A stretch of 64,000 nt of DNA from Dromaius novaehollandiae (GCF_036370855.1 NC_088130.1:14971543-15035542); one strand, 5' to 3'. Counted from the stretch's first letter, positions 1 through 11,900 are shown. Translations and numbers: made by a program. The notes: a model not told the origin generated them from the letters alone.

Positions 1-217
1 AGAAGTGGCGTAAACAACAAATTTTGAATCCCTAAAGGCCTTTGATATGTACATGCTACTAAAACAAAATCTATATCTGTTCTATACCTGACAGTTCCAT
101 GCTAATATGCCCCAACTATGAATGCAGCTAATAAATGCACAGTCTTAAAATCTAACTCTAATGAATGCAAACTGCCAAGCCATGTAATGTTCTCAGAACC
201 CTTTGAGTTTTACTCAC
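1..217 (-). other. SLC44A1: SLC44A1 intron 2, 3' part of window edge
   Basis: This is intron immediately downstream (minus strand) of SLC44A1 exon 2. The splice donor GTGAGT lies on the minus strand at 212-217. I see nothing else here. Confidence 0.8.
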
Positions 218-307
218 CATTCCCATATGGAAGAGGATGAACAGGAGCAGCCATGGTACATCTGTACAACTGTGGTCCTCCAGAGGTTTCCACTCTCGTT
301 TGGAGTT
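218..307 (-). CDS. SLC44A1: SLC44A1 (choline transporter-like protein 1) exon 2
   Basis: This exon encodes 30 residues of choline transporter-like protein 1, a multi-pass plasma- and mitochondrial-membrane choline/ethanolamine transporter. The reading includes [18 protein letters not shown] followed by the hydrophobic LLLFILF stretch that starts the first transmembrane helix, which I recognise as the N-terminal region of the vertebrate SLC44A1 family. On the minus strand it is preceded by a pyrimidine tract and CCAAG acceptor and followed by a GTGAGTA donor. Both junctions are in phase 0, matching coding exon 1 at 33901-33927, which ends in codon CAG. The 90-bp length keeps frame. The ORF as read in this frame continues beyond both splice sites, but those extensions are intronic. 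Later exons lie outside the window to the left. Confidence 0.93.
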
Positions 308-2965
308 CTTGGGTGAGAAGAGAGAGAGAGACAGGGCTAACAAAGCTTACTGAATTCAATGTCTTCTGCTCATAACAACAACAAAATGCAGAAAGCAGTT
401 CTCTAGGGCACTAACATTCAACAGGAGTTATCTTTGAATACTGATATACCTGAAAGAGTTTAGCAAAACAAATTAGAGCAAGGCTCATGAAAGTTAGATT
501 AAGAAGTGCCTCTACTGGAAACTTGAACAACATCAACAACAACAAATTATCTAGGAAATAGGTAAGAAAAACAAAGTATATTTCACTTTTTTTCTAGTTT
601 TAGCAAAAAAGGGAAACTAATAACATGTAATCAACAATATTTGATACTGTATTCTCCCACAGCTACCTTCTGTACAGTAATCTGCTTTCCAAGAAGAATA
701 AAAGATTAATCTTTTCATGAACTCATAAGTTTTAAAACACTTTTGGCAGGATTAGCAAGCACAGTGCAGGCAGAAGGGATGTAATACACAGCTGCTAAAG
801 GAACAGTGCTCTACCTGCCAGGAAGTGGCAGTTAAGCTCAGCAGTCCAGCAAAGTCTCGAATCAGTATTGCTCAGGTGCCACAAATGAGAGTTTTATACT
901 TAAAAGGTTAAAACATTCAAGAAGGAAGGCTGTATTACAAAGTATAAAGAGTGGGTTGTAAACAATCCAAGTAGTCTGCTGTTCATGATATAAACTTCAT
1001 TAAGTCTGTCTAGACTGCTTAAATAAAGTCTGTTAAAAATCGTCATCTTGCCATCTAGGAAAGGTTTCGAGGAAAGAATGAACATTGATTAACTGTAGCA
1101 CAAAACTAAGCACTGTACTAGAATTTTGTTTACTGTAATGAAAATCTTAATTTATTGCCAAGTTAAAAAATAAACAGTTGCACAGACAAGAAGTACCTTC
1201 AATTAGTTTTCAGGGACCTACCATTCATATATTTCTACCAAAAGCCTAAAAATCCATGCATTGTTTTCATACTTGGTGAGGAAAAGGAGACTGACATGGT
1301 GATGTTACAAAACAACTCTCTTCAGAGACAGGAGGAAAAAGGACAGCCTATCCAAATCTTGTTTTTCCCACTCAAGGCTCTGAAGCACCTTGGAGACAGG
1401 TGAGAAATCAGAATGGTTGTATGAAATGTCGATACTGAACTAAAATAAGAACTGTTGACATTTGCTATCTCCAGCACCTATTTTTTCAGATTCTTATCAT
1501 AATAGAGAAATCTACAGTATGTAGCTGCTGTAATGCTAGCAAGATGGCATTTGATATTCATGGCTTTGTTAATTCACAAATGCAAAGTAACCTTTACAAT
1601 TAAAATCATTGGAGAACTACAAACTAGATACAATATGAATTAAATCCCACATGTACCTTGTCTTCTGCACTGAAACTGTAGTTCCAGGCTGAAATGAAGT
1701 TTCATTACATTGGTAATTACTTTTCTATTTATATATTTTTTCAAGTCTTTCTATATTAGCCTAAGCTGCATGTACAAGTCCTCTAACCACTGAAGGATGA
1801 CAGGAAAAAGAGAAGAGAAGAGGAGCGGAGCAGAGCGGAGCAGAGCTCTGGGAATCAGTGCTTCCGTGAAAGGTACTGCCTGGCTGACCTTGTTCAACTA
1901 GACTCTGAGCTGAGATAAAGGGTCTAAACAATTAAATTTGCAGACAAGAGCGATGGCACACCCAGGCTGCAGAACAAACTGCAGCACCTTAAAAGATGCA
2001 CAAGGAGAGATATATGTGTGCACAATTAAGTTACTATCTAGAGGATACACACACACCAGTTCCAGTGATACACATTAAAGTAGCCACTCTAGAGCACCCT
2101 TATACACAGCAAGTAGGAGGAAGGAGAGGAGGTTCTGTGCCATCACCACCTCTTTATTCTGAAAGGTTTCTAATGCAAGTAGTTGTTCCAGTGGCAGCTG
2201 TGGCAATATGACATCAAAAGAGACAGTTTTCTAAGCACTTTGACTTTGCATTAGAGAATTCCATACCATTTTTGCAGTCTTATGTTAAACAAATTCCACT
2301 TGCAAATATATGTGCATATATTTATAATTTTAATTTCAGCTACATGAATTTACTCTGGGCTCTGAACAGTCAAGTCAAATTTCTTTTTATTTTACTCATT
2401 AATCACCAGTGAGAGGTGTTAAAAGGTCACATTATGCAGTTTACTACACCCATTCAAGAAAACTGTTTTCTGATCCTGGCAGCTTTACACTTAAACATAT
2501 TATTCAAACTTAAAATTTACAAGACTGTGGCATTTATATTGATATAATTATCATAATTAGAATTGTGTGAAGTATGTATAGCTTCATGCTCAATATTCCT
2601 AAACCCACCCCAAGAACCCTGTATTCATTAGAGATTTACTTTTATTTACAAACAACACAGATAAATTTCAGCTATAGCTAAACCTTAAGAGTAAGCAGTC
2701 CCTGAAGAGAAGAGGCAGCAATGCGTAGGGTTTTCCTTTTTTTTTAATTCTGTGTACCATCTGCAAATAAAATCTTGTAATAGGTTTTTTAAGAGCCACT
2801 GAATGTCCTTTGGAATAGCTATGACAAGGATTCAGTATGTCTGACTAATCACAGTTAGTATAAGTAATCCATTTAATTTGCTAAGTAAGTGGACTGCACT
2901 TTGTATTCCAAAAAGAAATCTGAAAAGCCACTGTGTTAACAGGTATCTAGAAGGTTGCATAGACA
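308..2965. other. unique intronic sequence, no feature seen
   Basis: This is AT-rich, apparently single-copy intron. I see a short GAGCGGAGCA-type purine repeat near 1820-1850 and scattered A/T runs, but no coding, RNA or mobile-element signature that I can support. Confidence 0.6.
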
Positions 2966-3420
2966 AAAAGGGGGAGGGAGGGGGAGAGTGGGAGGATGGG
3001 GGGGGTAAAGAGGGGGAGAGGGAGAGGGGGGAGGGGGAGAGGGAGAGAAATAGGGGAGGGTGGGAGACAGGGGAGGAGGGGGAGAGAGGGAGGGGAGGGG
3101 GAGAGTGGGGGAGGGAGGGGGAGGGGGGGAGAGAGAGGGGGAAAAGGGGGAGGGGAGAGAGGGGGAGGGGAAAGGGGGGATGGGAGGGAGGGGGAGGGAG
3201 TAGAAGGGGGAGGGTGGGGGGAGGGGGCAGAGAGGGGGAGAGGGGAGGAGGGAGAGAGGGGAGGGCAGAGAGAGGGGGAGGGGAGAGGGAGAGAAATAGG
3301 GGAGGGGAGAGGGGGAGGGTGGGGGAGGGAGGGAGGGAGGAGGAGGAGGAGGGGGCGTGAGAGGGAAGAGGGGAGGGAGAGGGAAAGGGGAGGGAGAGAG
3401 AGAGATCTGTGTGTTGTGTT
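2966..3420. repeat. polypurine (GGGGGAGAGG)n low-complexity tract
   Basis: This is about 450 bases of nearly pure G and A on the plus strand, built from variable GGGGAG/GAGAGG words with rare T or C. Such mirror-like polypurine DNA can form triplex (H-DNA) or G-quadruplex structures. The glycine/arginine/glutamate-rich open frames through it are composition artefacts. It runs into a short A-tract and then directly into a CR1 3' end. Confidence 0.95.
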
Positions 3421-3439
3421 TTAAAAAAAAAAAACAAAC

Positions 3440-3619
3440 ATGAGGGTGGTCAAATACTGGAACAGGTTGCCCAGAGAGATTGTGGCATCTCCATCCTTGG
3501 AGGTGTTCAAGACTCAGCTGGACAAGTCCCTGAGCAACCGGATTTAATTAGACCTGTTTTGAGCAGGAGGTTGGACTAGATGATCTCTGGAGTTCCTTTC
3601 CAACTTTGTTCTATGATTT
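3440..3619 (+). mobile_element. CR1 LINE 3'-end fragment
   Basis: The sequence matches the 3' untranslated end of avian CR1: a stretch about gaining a single-copy tail with GGAACAGGTTGCCCAGAGAG, then GGTTGGACTAGATGATCTCT and TTCCTTTCCAAC near the end. It is 5'-truncated and starts where the polypurine tract and A-run stop. The terminal octamer repeats are almost gone (TTCTATGATTT). Confidence 0.9.
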
Positions 3620-4340
3620 TAAGTATGGTGTGGTGTGACTGTGAGCATGTGTGGGGTACAGCATGACTGTAGTGTAGTGTGTCTGTGTGGTTGTAGCCTG
3701 AGTGTGCATGGAGTGATTGGGTGGTGTGGTGCAAGTGTGAGAGCATGACTCGGTGGTGCAATGCAAGTGTGTGGTGCAGTGTGACGGTGAGCATGTATGA
3801 GGTAGGGACTGACTGTGGTGTGGTGCAAGCGTGAGCGCTTGACTGTGGTGTGGTGCAAGGGAGGACTGAGGGAGGTGAGTGTGTGTGTGGGGGGGTGAAT
3901 GCAAGTACAATTCTTGGTGGTGGGGGGGTGAGCATGAAGGTGTGTGGGGTGGGGGGTGAGTGTGTGCTGCAGGGGGAGCATGAGTGCTCACCCAGCATAT
4001 GAGTGAGTCCCCACTCAGCATATAACTTTGGTTGATGTGAGGGTGAGTGTGTGGCAAGCATGAGTGCATAACTGGTTCAGTATGTGTGTGTAGTGCAATG
4101 TTAATGTGGTGCATTGTGAACATGTGGTACATGACTGCATGGTTGCATTGTGTGTGGTGCAACAGTGGTGCAAGCATGTGACTGGGTGATGTGGAGGTGA
4201 GTGTGAACACATGAAAGATCAGGGTGGGGGTTGAGTGTGTGGGGGGGTGTGAGTGTGAGCACATGACTGGGTGGTACAGGGTGAGTGTGAGCATGGGACT
4301 GTGTGATGTAAGCATACATGGTGCTATACTGGGCATAAAT
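3620..4340. repeat. GTG-rich degenerate minisatellite, block 1
   Basis: Degenerate tandem units combine GTGTGGTGCAAGTGTGAGC and CATGACTG-like words with variable spacing (roughly 40-60 bp). Long open frames on the minus strand, rich in His, Thr, Ser and Pro, are by-products of the repeat and not genes. The same motif resumes at 5169 and again at 7325, so the array seems to have been split by insertions. Confidence 0.85.
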
Positions 4341-5168
4341 TGTGGGGTTTTGCTAGCAGGGTCCTGCCCTGTGTGGGAGGAGGCCATGAACTGCCCTGGG
4401 CCAGTCACGGCCAGTTCCAGCCAGCTCTGTAATGGGTAAAAACAACCTATCGCATGCCAAAACTCCAACCAGAGGAGCACATGGAGCCTCTGCTCAAGTG
4501 TATTTAAGAGAGTGGTGGCTGCTGGGGGCAGGAGACAAAGGTGGAGACACAAAAGGACACACTGGAAGATATGTGAGGACACACAAAAGGAGACACAGGA
4601 GGCACAAAAAAGGAGACATGAGAGGAGACACAGGAGGACACACAAAAGGGGACATGTGAGGAGAAATGTGAAGAGATGTGTTTGGAGAAACAAAATGGAG
4701 GAGGCACATGGAAGAGGACATTGTTGGGGACACAGCTGGAGATGCACTCTTGGAAGGAGGTACACCTCTGAGGGGACTGCAGTCTGTGGAGGATTCACAC
4801 CAGAGCAGAGGAGCAGTAAGAAGCAAGGAGCAGTGGAGGAAAAAAGCAAGCAGCAAGGAGCAGCAGAAAGAAACCACTAGGCACTGACCCCAACCTCCTG
4901 CGCTGCCCATCACCTCACCAAAGGGATGGGGAGGGACTGAGTGTAATGTACAGTGAAAACAAGGAGAGTTGTGACTAGGAAGGGGGGAGGAGAGGTGTTG
5001 GGCTGAAGCTGAGCCTGGGGAAGGGGGAGGAAAGGTGTTTCCCTAAGTGTTTGTTTACTTGTTTTCTGTCTTGTTTTTCTCAATACCCAAATCAGTAATT
5101 AAAAGTTTATGTTAATTGGCAATAAGTTAAGTGACATTCCCCAAGTTGAGACTGTTTTGCCTGTGACA
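4341..5168 (+). mobile_element. LTR-like insertion in the minisatellite
   Basis: A non-minisatellite block begins TGTGGGG, ends TTTTGCCTGTGACA, and is flanked on both sides by the same GTG-rich minisatellite, so it looks inserted. It contains a TATTTAAGAG box-like site near 4501 and an AATTAAAAG site near 5098. It resembles known avian ERV LTRs in the CAGTTCCAGCCAGCTCT and CCCCAAGTTGAGACTGTTTTGCC words, from memory. I find no clear target-site duplication, so the boundaries are provisional. A GGAGACACA-type tandem repeat occupies 4530-4680. Confidence 0.45.
4530..4680. repeat. short tandem repeat, GGAGACACA/GGACACACA units
   Basis: There are about ten imperfect 9-20 bp units such as AGGAGACACAGGAGG and AGGACACACAAAAGG. 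They appear to be an expansion inside the LTR-like block. Confidence 0.8.
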
Positions 5169-5330
5169 GGAGTGCTGTAGTGTGTGTCAAGTGGTGTGAC
5201 TGACTGGTGTGGTGCAAGTGTATTTGAGGTGAGGGCTGAGTGTCAGTGCGTGTGGGGTGACTGTGGCACAGTGCAAGTGTGAATGACTGATTGTGTGGTG
5301 CATGTAAGGGTATGTGGCATGTGCAAGCAT
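5169..5330. repeat. GTG-rich minisatellite, block 2
   Basis: This is a continuation of the 3620-4340 motif (GTGTGGTGCAAGTGT, GACTGATTGTGTGGTGC) after the LTR-like block. Confidence 0.75.
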
Positions 5331-5490
5331 CTGCTTCATTAAGGTTATCAGATCAAGGATCTCTTCAGTTCAAAAGGAGTCATAAGTAATAGGGAAAGTG
5401 GTATAAAAAAAACACACAGAAACACAAACCTGATAGACAAGGTATAACAGAGACAACAACAAAGACCAAAAGTCTCCAGTCACTAATCGA

Positions 5491-5832
5491 TGGGCCATTC
5501 AGAAACTACAGGCATAGTTTTGGAGAGGGCCAACCTGGACTTTGTAACTGATAAGAAGGCAGACATGAGGATTTTGGATTGTTCGGGGGCGGGGGGGGGG
5601 GGGGGGCTGTGGGACTGTGCAAAACTTATAAGGAATGTTTGGAGGAAGGGGATCAGGGAGGAGCAAGGAGCGGGGAATAGAGAGGGGGAGGTATAAAAGG
5701 TGCTAGTTGTGTACAAGCAGTTACTGGTCTGACTTGTCTGACTGGGCCCTATGCCTGATCACTGCAATCTATCCTATCTTATTAAATCCTTTCTTAACTA
5801 TCTTTTTGTGTAATCTCCCTCTCTATCCCACA
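5491..5832 (+). mobile_element. probable ERV LTR (partial or solo)
   Basis: It has LTR architecture: TG start at 5491, a GGTATAAAAGG TATA box at 5690-5700, a TTATTAAATCC polyadenylation-like region near 5780, then a CT-rich stretch ending CTCTATCCCACA. No primer-binding site or internal region follows. A long G-run (5586-5606) interrupts U3. No target duplication was found, so the exact ends are uncertain. Confidence 0.55.
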
Positions 5833-5874
5833 TGTGAGTGCTGTCAGGTCTAGTTGCCAGTAACTGGAGAGACT

Positions 5875-6150
5875 AGAGTGAGTGATTTTGGGGCCAGCAA
5901 CTAGAGTCAGACCTCAGGCAATGGTGGCCCTTGTGCCTGTGGTGCCAGCAACTGGAGCAAAAGAAGGTCCTAGCGTCAGTCACTGGAGCAGGACCACAGG
6001 TCATAAGGCCCGTGGGTCCTGTGTGCCAGCCACTGGGGGCAGGGAGTGAAAGTGAAGTGAGGGTCTTGGTTCAGCAGCTGAAGCAGGGAACCACAGGTCA
6101 TAGTGCCTTTGTGCCTGGGCACCAGCTGTGGGGGGAGGGGGCAGAGTGTT
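5875..6150. repeat. degenerate tandem repeat with CCAGCAACTGGAG units
   Basis: Imperfect units of roughly 50-90 bp share CCAGCAACTGGAGCA, GGACCACAGGTCATA and TTGTGCCTG words. The array follows the LTR at 5491-5832 and stops before the solo LTR at 6223. Confidence 0.7.
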
Positions 6151-6222
6151 TGCATTTTCCCCTAACCTAGTGTACGTGGGGGAGAGGGGCATATGTAATT
6201 CACTAGCAAACTTCAAACTGGA

Positions 6223-6855
6223 TGTCCCAATCCAATATCGGGAGGGTTTCATTACGATTCCAAGGATGAGATTAAGATGCTAAAACCAGTCAAATATCAT
6301 ACAACCTTTTAACTTTATTTTCCACAAAGTGGGGAGAAAAGGGAGGGAAAAAGGCAAAGGGGAAAAATAGAGAAAGTTGGAAAAGGAGAAAAGAAACTAG
6401 CTACCACCACTCCGAGTCCAATGATGTTCTACTGACTCCATTTGAGATCTTCAGCTGTCACAAGCCCCCCTTGTGCACTCAGTCTGCAGTTTTCATAGGT
6501 TCTTGCCCCGCCTCTGGGAGGTGCTTCCTCACTTCCCACGCAGATTAGCTGTCATGCACAGTCCGCCCTCTCGGAACCTTCCAGAAACGGGCTAGGGGCT
6601 TTTGGGGGGGGGGGGGTCTCCTGCTCATGCGCAGATTGCAAATGTGTACGTGCAGTTCGTGCCAGACGTGCTGTTCCCCTAGAAGCCGCCTTCTGCCCTT
6701 TTCGCGCCTTTTTTCCCTGCGCAGGTGCATGAGGTTGTTTACCTCGCGGACCGCTCCTGGGGGCGCCAGCGCGGCATTGCCCGGCGTGCCTCGGCAGCGG
6801 CAGCTCGGCGGCAGCAACGTCGAGACAAAACCGCATTTAGTACTGGTTCTCTACA
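6223..6855 (-). mobile_element. solo LTR with perfect 5-bp target-site duplication
   Basis: Read on the minus strand this is a 633-bp LTR running from TGTAGAGAAC to GATTGGGACA. It is flanked by the direct repeat CTGGA at 6218-6222 and 6856-6860, so it is a solo LTR left after LTR-LTR recombination. Its R/U5 part (6223 to about 6420) is clearly homologous to the end of the ERV-B LTRs at 15880 and 21598: both carry a pyrimidine tract, GGAAAATAAAGTTAAAAGGTT (polyadenylation region) and CCCTCCCGATATTGGAT. Its U3 is CpG-rich and different from that of ERV-B. There is no primer-binding site beyond 6222. Confidence 0.88.
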
Positions 6856-7084
6856 CTGGACTAGCCAGTGAGTAGGAGGCCCAGGATCTGGGCAGGGATG
6901 TTAGATGGACAGAGGGACCGTGCCGAAATTTGAGGGATCTGCAAATGTGCATGTGAACTAGCAAGTGAGGGCATGTGTGCTTTCACTAGTGAACTTCAGT
7001 CTTTACTAGCTGGAGAGCAGGAAGGGGACTCTGCTATCTATACTTATGTTTCATGTGAGTTCTGGTAGCATTATATGTGGGTGT

Positions 7085-7320
7085 CCTTGAAGGCAGCACC
7101 TTGGCTGTGGCAGTCCTGTGTGTGTGTGTCTGGGTCTGGGTCTGGGTCTGGGATATGTGCTCAGCCTCACTACTGGTTGAACCCGCAAACAGGAAAGCAG
7201 GAGCTGCATCTGTCAGCCTAGGATGGGGAGATGCCTGGGTCTCTGGGCACACTGAGCTGGGCTCTAGAGGCTGGGCAGGAGGAAACCCCAGGTCCTGGAG
7301 CCCTTATAACATCCTTTAAC
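7085..7320. repeat. dispersed repeat, copy 1 (second copy near 41251-41525)
   Basis: About 240 bp are recognisably homologous to 41251-41525. The shared core includes a GT/GGTCTG-rich stretch, then GCTCAGCCTCACTACTGGTT, GGAAAGCAG, and an end at TAACATCCTT. I do not recognise the family. Confidence 0.6.
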
Positions 7321-7324
7321 AGTG

Positions 7325-8240
7325 CAGTGTGCGGTGAGTGTGAGTGTTCTGTGGGGTGAGGGAATGAGTGTGAGCACATGACTGTGGGTGATGCAGGGTG
7401 AGCATGAGCGCATGAGTGAGTAGGGTGAGTATGAGTATGTGGTGCAGGGCAAGTGTGTGACTGAGCAGGGTGGGTATGTGCACTGCACAGTGAGTGTGAA
7501 TGTGTAGGGGGAAGGGGGTATAAGCATGTGACCTTAGGTGGTCTGGGGGTGTGTGGTGCATGTGAGCATGTATGGGGTAGGCAGGCTGGGTATGAGCACA
7601 TGACTGAGCGGGGGGGGTGCCTGTGTACACATGCTGTGGGGGGAGTGCAAGTGTGTGACTTCATGTGACTAGGTATAAGTGTGATTGTGTGGTGCATGAC
7701 TACCTGGTGTGGTGTGAGCACGTGACTGAGTGGAATGAGTGTGCATATGTGTGTAGGGGGGGTGAGCATGAACATGTGACTTAGCAGGTTGTATTTGAGT
7801 GTGTGGTGTAAGGGTTGAGTGTGTAGGGGTCGAGTGTGAGTGAGCATGTGGTGCAGTATGTGTGTGTGACTGGGTGGTATGGGGTGAGTGTGGATAGTGC
7901 AGAGTCACTGAGCTTTTATGTGACTGATGTAGTGTGAGCATGAACATGACTGTGGCATGAGTGTAAGGTGTGGTTTGAATGTGTGGTGTGGGGTAAGTGT
8001 AAACATATGACTGAGCAGGGTGAGCATGAGCAGAGTGGGGGCAAATGTGAGCAGGACTGTGGGTGGTGCTGCTGTGTGAGTGTAAACATGTGACAGTGTA
8101 GTGCAGGGTATGAGCACGTGACCGCATACTGCGGTGCCATTCGAGGGGATGGTGCAAGTGTGTGGTGCAGTACAAGCATGTGTGGGATGACTGTGGGTGA
8201 TGTGGCATGAGTGTAAGCAGTGTGTGTGGTGAATGGAACC
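7325..8240. repeat. GTG-rich minisatellite, block 3
   Basis: This is over 900 bp of the same motif as 3620-4340 (GTGAGTGTGAGCATGTGACTG, GTGTGGTGCA), highly degenerate. Minus-strand open frames rich in His/Thr/Ser/Pro are repeat artefacts. Confidence 0.85.
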
Positions 8241-8283
8241 TCTTAAGCAGGTTGATGTACAAGACTCAAATTATACAATATTT

Positions 8284-8923
8284 TCCTGGTGGGCAACAAG
8301 TTGACCATGAACCAGCAATGTGCCCTTGTGGCCAAGAAGGCCAATGCTATCCTGGGTTGCATTAGGAAGAGCACTGCCAGCAGGTTGAGGGACATGATCC
8401 TCCCCCTCTACTCAGCCCTGGTGAGGCCACACCTGGAGTGCTGTGTCCAGTTCTGGGCTCCCCAGTACAAGAGAGACATGGCGCTACTGGAGCGAGTCCA
8501 GTGGAGGGCCACTAAGATGATTAAGGGACTGGAGCATCTCTCCTATGAGGAAAGGCTGAGAGAGCTGGGACTGTTCAGCCTGGAGAAAAGAAGGCTGGGG
8601 GGGAGCTCATCAATGTATATAAGTATCTGAAGGGAGGGCATAGAGAGGATGAGGCCAGCCTCTTTTCAGGGGTGCTCAGCAATAGGACAAGAGGCAATGG
8701 GCACAAACTGAAACACAGGCAGTTCCATCTAAGCATGAGGAAAAACTTTTTTCCTGTGAGGGTGACAGAGCACTGGAACAGGTTGCCCAGAGAGGTTGTT
8801 GAGTCTCCTTCCTTGGAGATATTCAAAAGCAATGTGCTCTAGGTGAGACTGCTTGAGCAGGGGGGTTGGACTAGATGATCTCCAGAGGTCCTTTCCAACC
8901 TCAACCATTCTGTGATTCTGTGA
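8284..8923 (+). mobile_element. CR1 LINE, 5'-truncated, with intact 3' end
   Basis: It encodes the C-terminal end of the CR1 reverse-transcriptase ORF ([18 protein letters not shown] and [16 protein letters not shown] type words), followed by the 3' UTR (AGGTTGCCCAGAGAGGTTGT, GGTTGGACTAGATGATCTCC). It finishes with the diagnostic CR1 tail ATTCTGTGATTCTGTGA. A frameshift occurs in the G-run near 8598. This is a dead insertion. Confidence 0.95.
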
Positions 8924-11900
8924 ATATTTAAGTCTTGGACTAGTAAAATATTGTTCAACTGTAACATGCACTTGACTTCCAAATATGTTAGGTTTGTCAC
9001 AATATGACATTAGCAAAGAGGAAAAATAACGACAGGAGCCCAAATTAGAAGTCTCCACAGAAAATAGAGGATATTCCACAGAAAAAGCTGCCTCTTCTTC
9101 TATGTATGTCTGATGAGTAGTTTGCTCAAGAAGTTTTTCATCCTTTTAGTTTCTAAGGTTAGAACTCAAGTACACAAAAACATCACAGCTCTTGCAAGAC
9201 CTCATGACCTGCACAATACTGCTGTGAAAAATAATGATCTTGCCATCTACTATAGACACAACAATTTGTTAAGTCATCTTTCAAAGAGCATCCTTTGTAG
9301 AAACTGATATGTTAATGGAAATGAGCATTATTAAAAGTAAAAAGAAATAAGAAAGCCCATGTAGACTAAGTTTTCTATAAAAATATATCCTTGACAGAAT
9401 GTTTTAGAGAACTGATGGTTGCTTTCTGAAGGAGAAATTTCTAATTACTATGTTTTATTGCTTCCAATAGAATTTTCCATAATTTCTTTATTCTCTCTTC
9501 TTGAGCTGACCTTGGTTTAAGAGTCACAAAGCCACAGAATGACTATATTCAAAGGGGGAGGGGGGATAAGGAAGAGGACAAGGAGGAGAAAAACTTATAT
9601 TTGATTTCATGATTTTCAATTGCTTTTGTTTTTCCTTATGTTGCATTTATAATCATTTCAGAAGAGCTTTCTTCCTTTCAAATGCAAAGGACTCCTACCT
9701 GGTAGAGGGTTCTGTGATGTTAGAAGCTTGTACAGGCATGCATTAACACAAACATGGCCCTGGAAATGAATTTGTAACAACATGCTAAACACTATGAACC
9801 AAATCCTGCATGCCTTGGCCATATGTATTCTTCCATATTACTGCATAACAAAGCTGGGAGACAAAGCTAAGTCAGAAATTGAGAAGCCAATAAACATATT
9901 CAACCACATTTAAGGGATATCAACAGCACTATGAAAACATCCCAGAACTGCACGTTTCCTCTAATGGAGGTCAGGACAACTTTGGGCTTGTCTTTTTCAA
10001 AGTTTGTGCTTACAAGCCTTTTTAAAATAAATTTATTATTTATTATAAATGGGTCTGATTTACAGGTGCAAAGTTCTAGCATGACAATTTTAAAAACCCA
10101 GGATTATAAGAACCTACACAAAGAAGACTGATTTAATGGAAGAAAAGGTAGGATGGAAGGAGAACAAAGGGAAATATGTCAAACACTTGGCTTATTACAT
10201 AAAGTTTCTCAGACATAGGCAATTATTTTGCAGCTTTTTGTAACAAACTAGGTAGAATCTGATGAAGCATTCCCATGGTGAGACTGCCATGGCCTTGATT
10301 TCCCCCCCCCCCCCCCAGATTTGAATACACTATTTGCCTGAGGAAGAGAACTCTGAATATTGTTTCTGGAGAACAGCAGTAGTAGTTCCAATTAAAAAAA
10401 AAATTATAGTCTCAGTCCAGATTTATTGTTTATTGCAAACACAGGCCTGCTGAACTATATCACATTTAAGACAAGCCATCAGACATCAATCATTCCATTC
10501 TGCCATGACACCCTACACATGTAAATCCTATAACCCCCACCTTACTTTAGCAATATTATCTTTTAAAAATAGCTAAAGCTAGGAATATTATCTTTTAAAA
10601 TACCTAAAGCTGCCATGTGAAAAGCAGTATGGAATCCCAACTTTCCTATATACAGCAACCATCTCCAATTCTTGCAATATATTGAGCACAGGGTGTTGAA
10701 ATCATATTAAAGTGTGAAAAAATAATCTTATTAGGACTTTAAAGGTGAAATTCAAAAATTAAAAATTTGAAATTTTTGCTCTTTCTTTATAAATTTGTAT
10801 GAAAACAGCCTGAAGAGTATTTGTATACTATTATACAATTCTCCTTTTATTCTACATTAAAAACTTGGATCCGTCTACAAAAAAATAAATATATAAATAA
10901 TTTAAAAGAGGGACTAGTGATAAGAGGTCATCAAATGCAATGAAAATTATTTGTTTCAGAAACTTGTGAAAGTTTAAAGTGACTGGAAGACCTAGAAGAA
11001 ATCTTTCCTATATCCACCAATACAGAATTGTTCCCGAAAGCATACACACACAACACACACCCTTAGCTGTATTGTTTTACCAAATACAGATGTTGATTGG
11101 CAATCAGTTTAGTCAGTGGGTAGAGGTCATTTGGCAACACTTTGCATAACTGGCTTTTAGGAGCAGAATGTAAGAATTACATAGGATTTCCTACCAGCTT
11201 CTCTAAGTGAGAAAGACTCAAACACAAAGTAACCAAAACACAGTTACTGTCAGGTTGTCTTACAAGTTATGACTATCATGAAAGAAACCACTGAAGCCAA
11301 TTCAACTGAAAGTGATAATTATAATTAGCCCAAAGGAGAAAGAGACAAGCATAGCATGCATAGTCAATGCAAAACTCATCTTCAGAAAAAACAAGAGCAT
11401 ATAGACAGTGGACGTAGAGCTACATTGCAGAAGAAACTACCCTTTCTTCACTGTGACAAAAGGGGTCAGTTTCATGATACTGAATATGCCCTTATGATTG
11501 CTAAACTTAAAGTCTGATGGCTGACAATATTCTAGATGCCCATTAGATTGGAGTAACATATTATATGCTTTTAATCTAACATTCACTATTAACAATGCAA
11601 AATGATTTAGTAGTGTGTTTTTTTAAAAAAAAACACTCAAATTTTCACTGTACAACAAAATTCTCTTTTGAGGCTTAAGTGTTGCACGCTTAGTCTTAAA
11701 TATTGTTTTTGAAGTCATAAAAAAATCATGTCAGCCTTTGAGTTATCTAAGAAAGTGAAAGAAATACTTTGCCACTTAAAACTTAAGATTGATAGATATA
11801 TAACTCAAAGATAGTCTAAACTTCAGAAGGGGCTAGACCTCAATGGGAAAAAAACACCTCAATGAATTAGAAGAGAGGCTACTTTCAAGTATCTACATAA

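Noticed and set aside
151..343. 61-codon minus-strand ORF as a small membrane protein
   Set aside because: It is SLC44A1 exon 2 with intronic read-through at both ends.
2832..3437. Gly/Arg-rich (plus) and Pro/Ser-rich (minus) frames
   Set aside because: Low-complexity polypurine tract, same artefact as at 42-46 kb.
3620..8240. CRISPR-like spaced repeats
   Set aside because: Repeat units are degenerate and unevenly spaced, in a vertebrate genome, with no cas genes.
3576..8262. His/Thr/Ser/Pro-rich minus-strand frames resembling a mucin
   Set aside because: They lie entirely on the degenerate GTG minisatellite, in overlapping frames, with no splice signals or conserved core.
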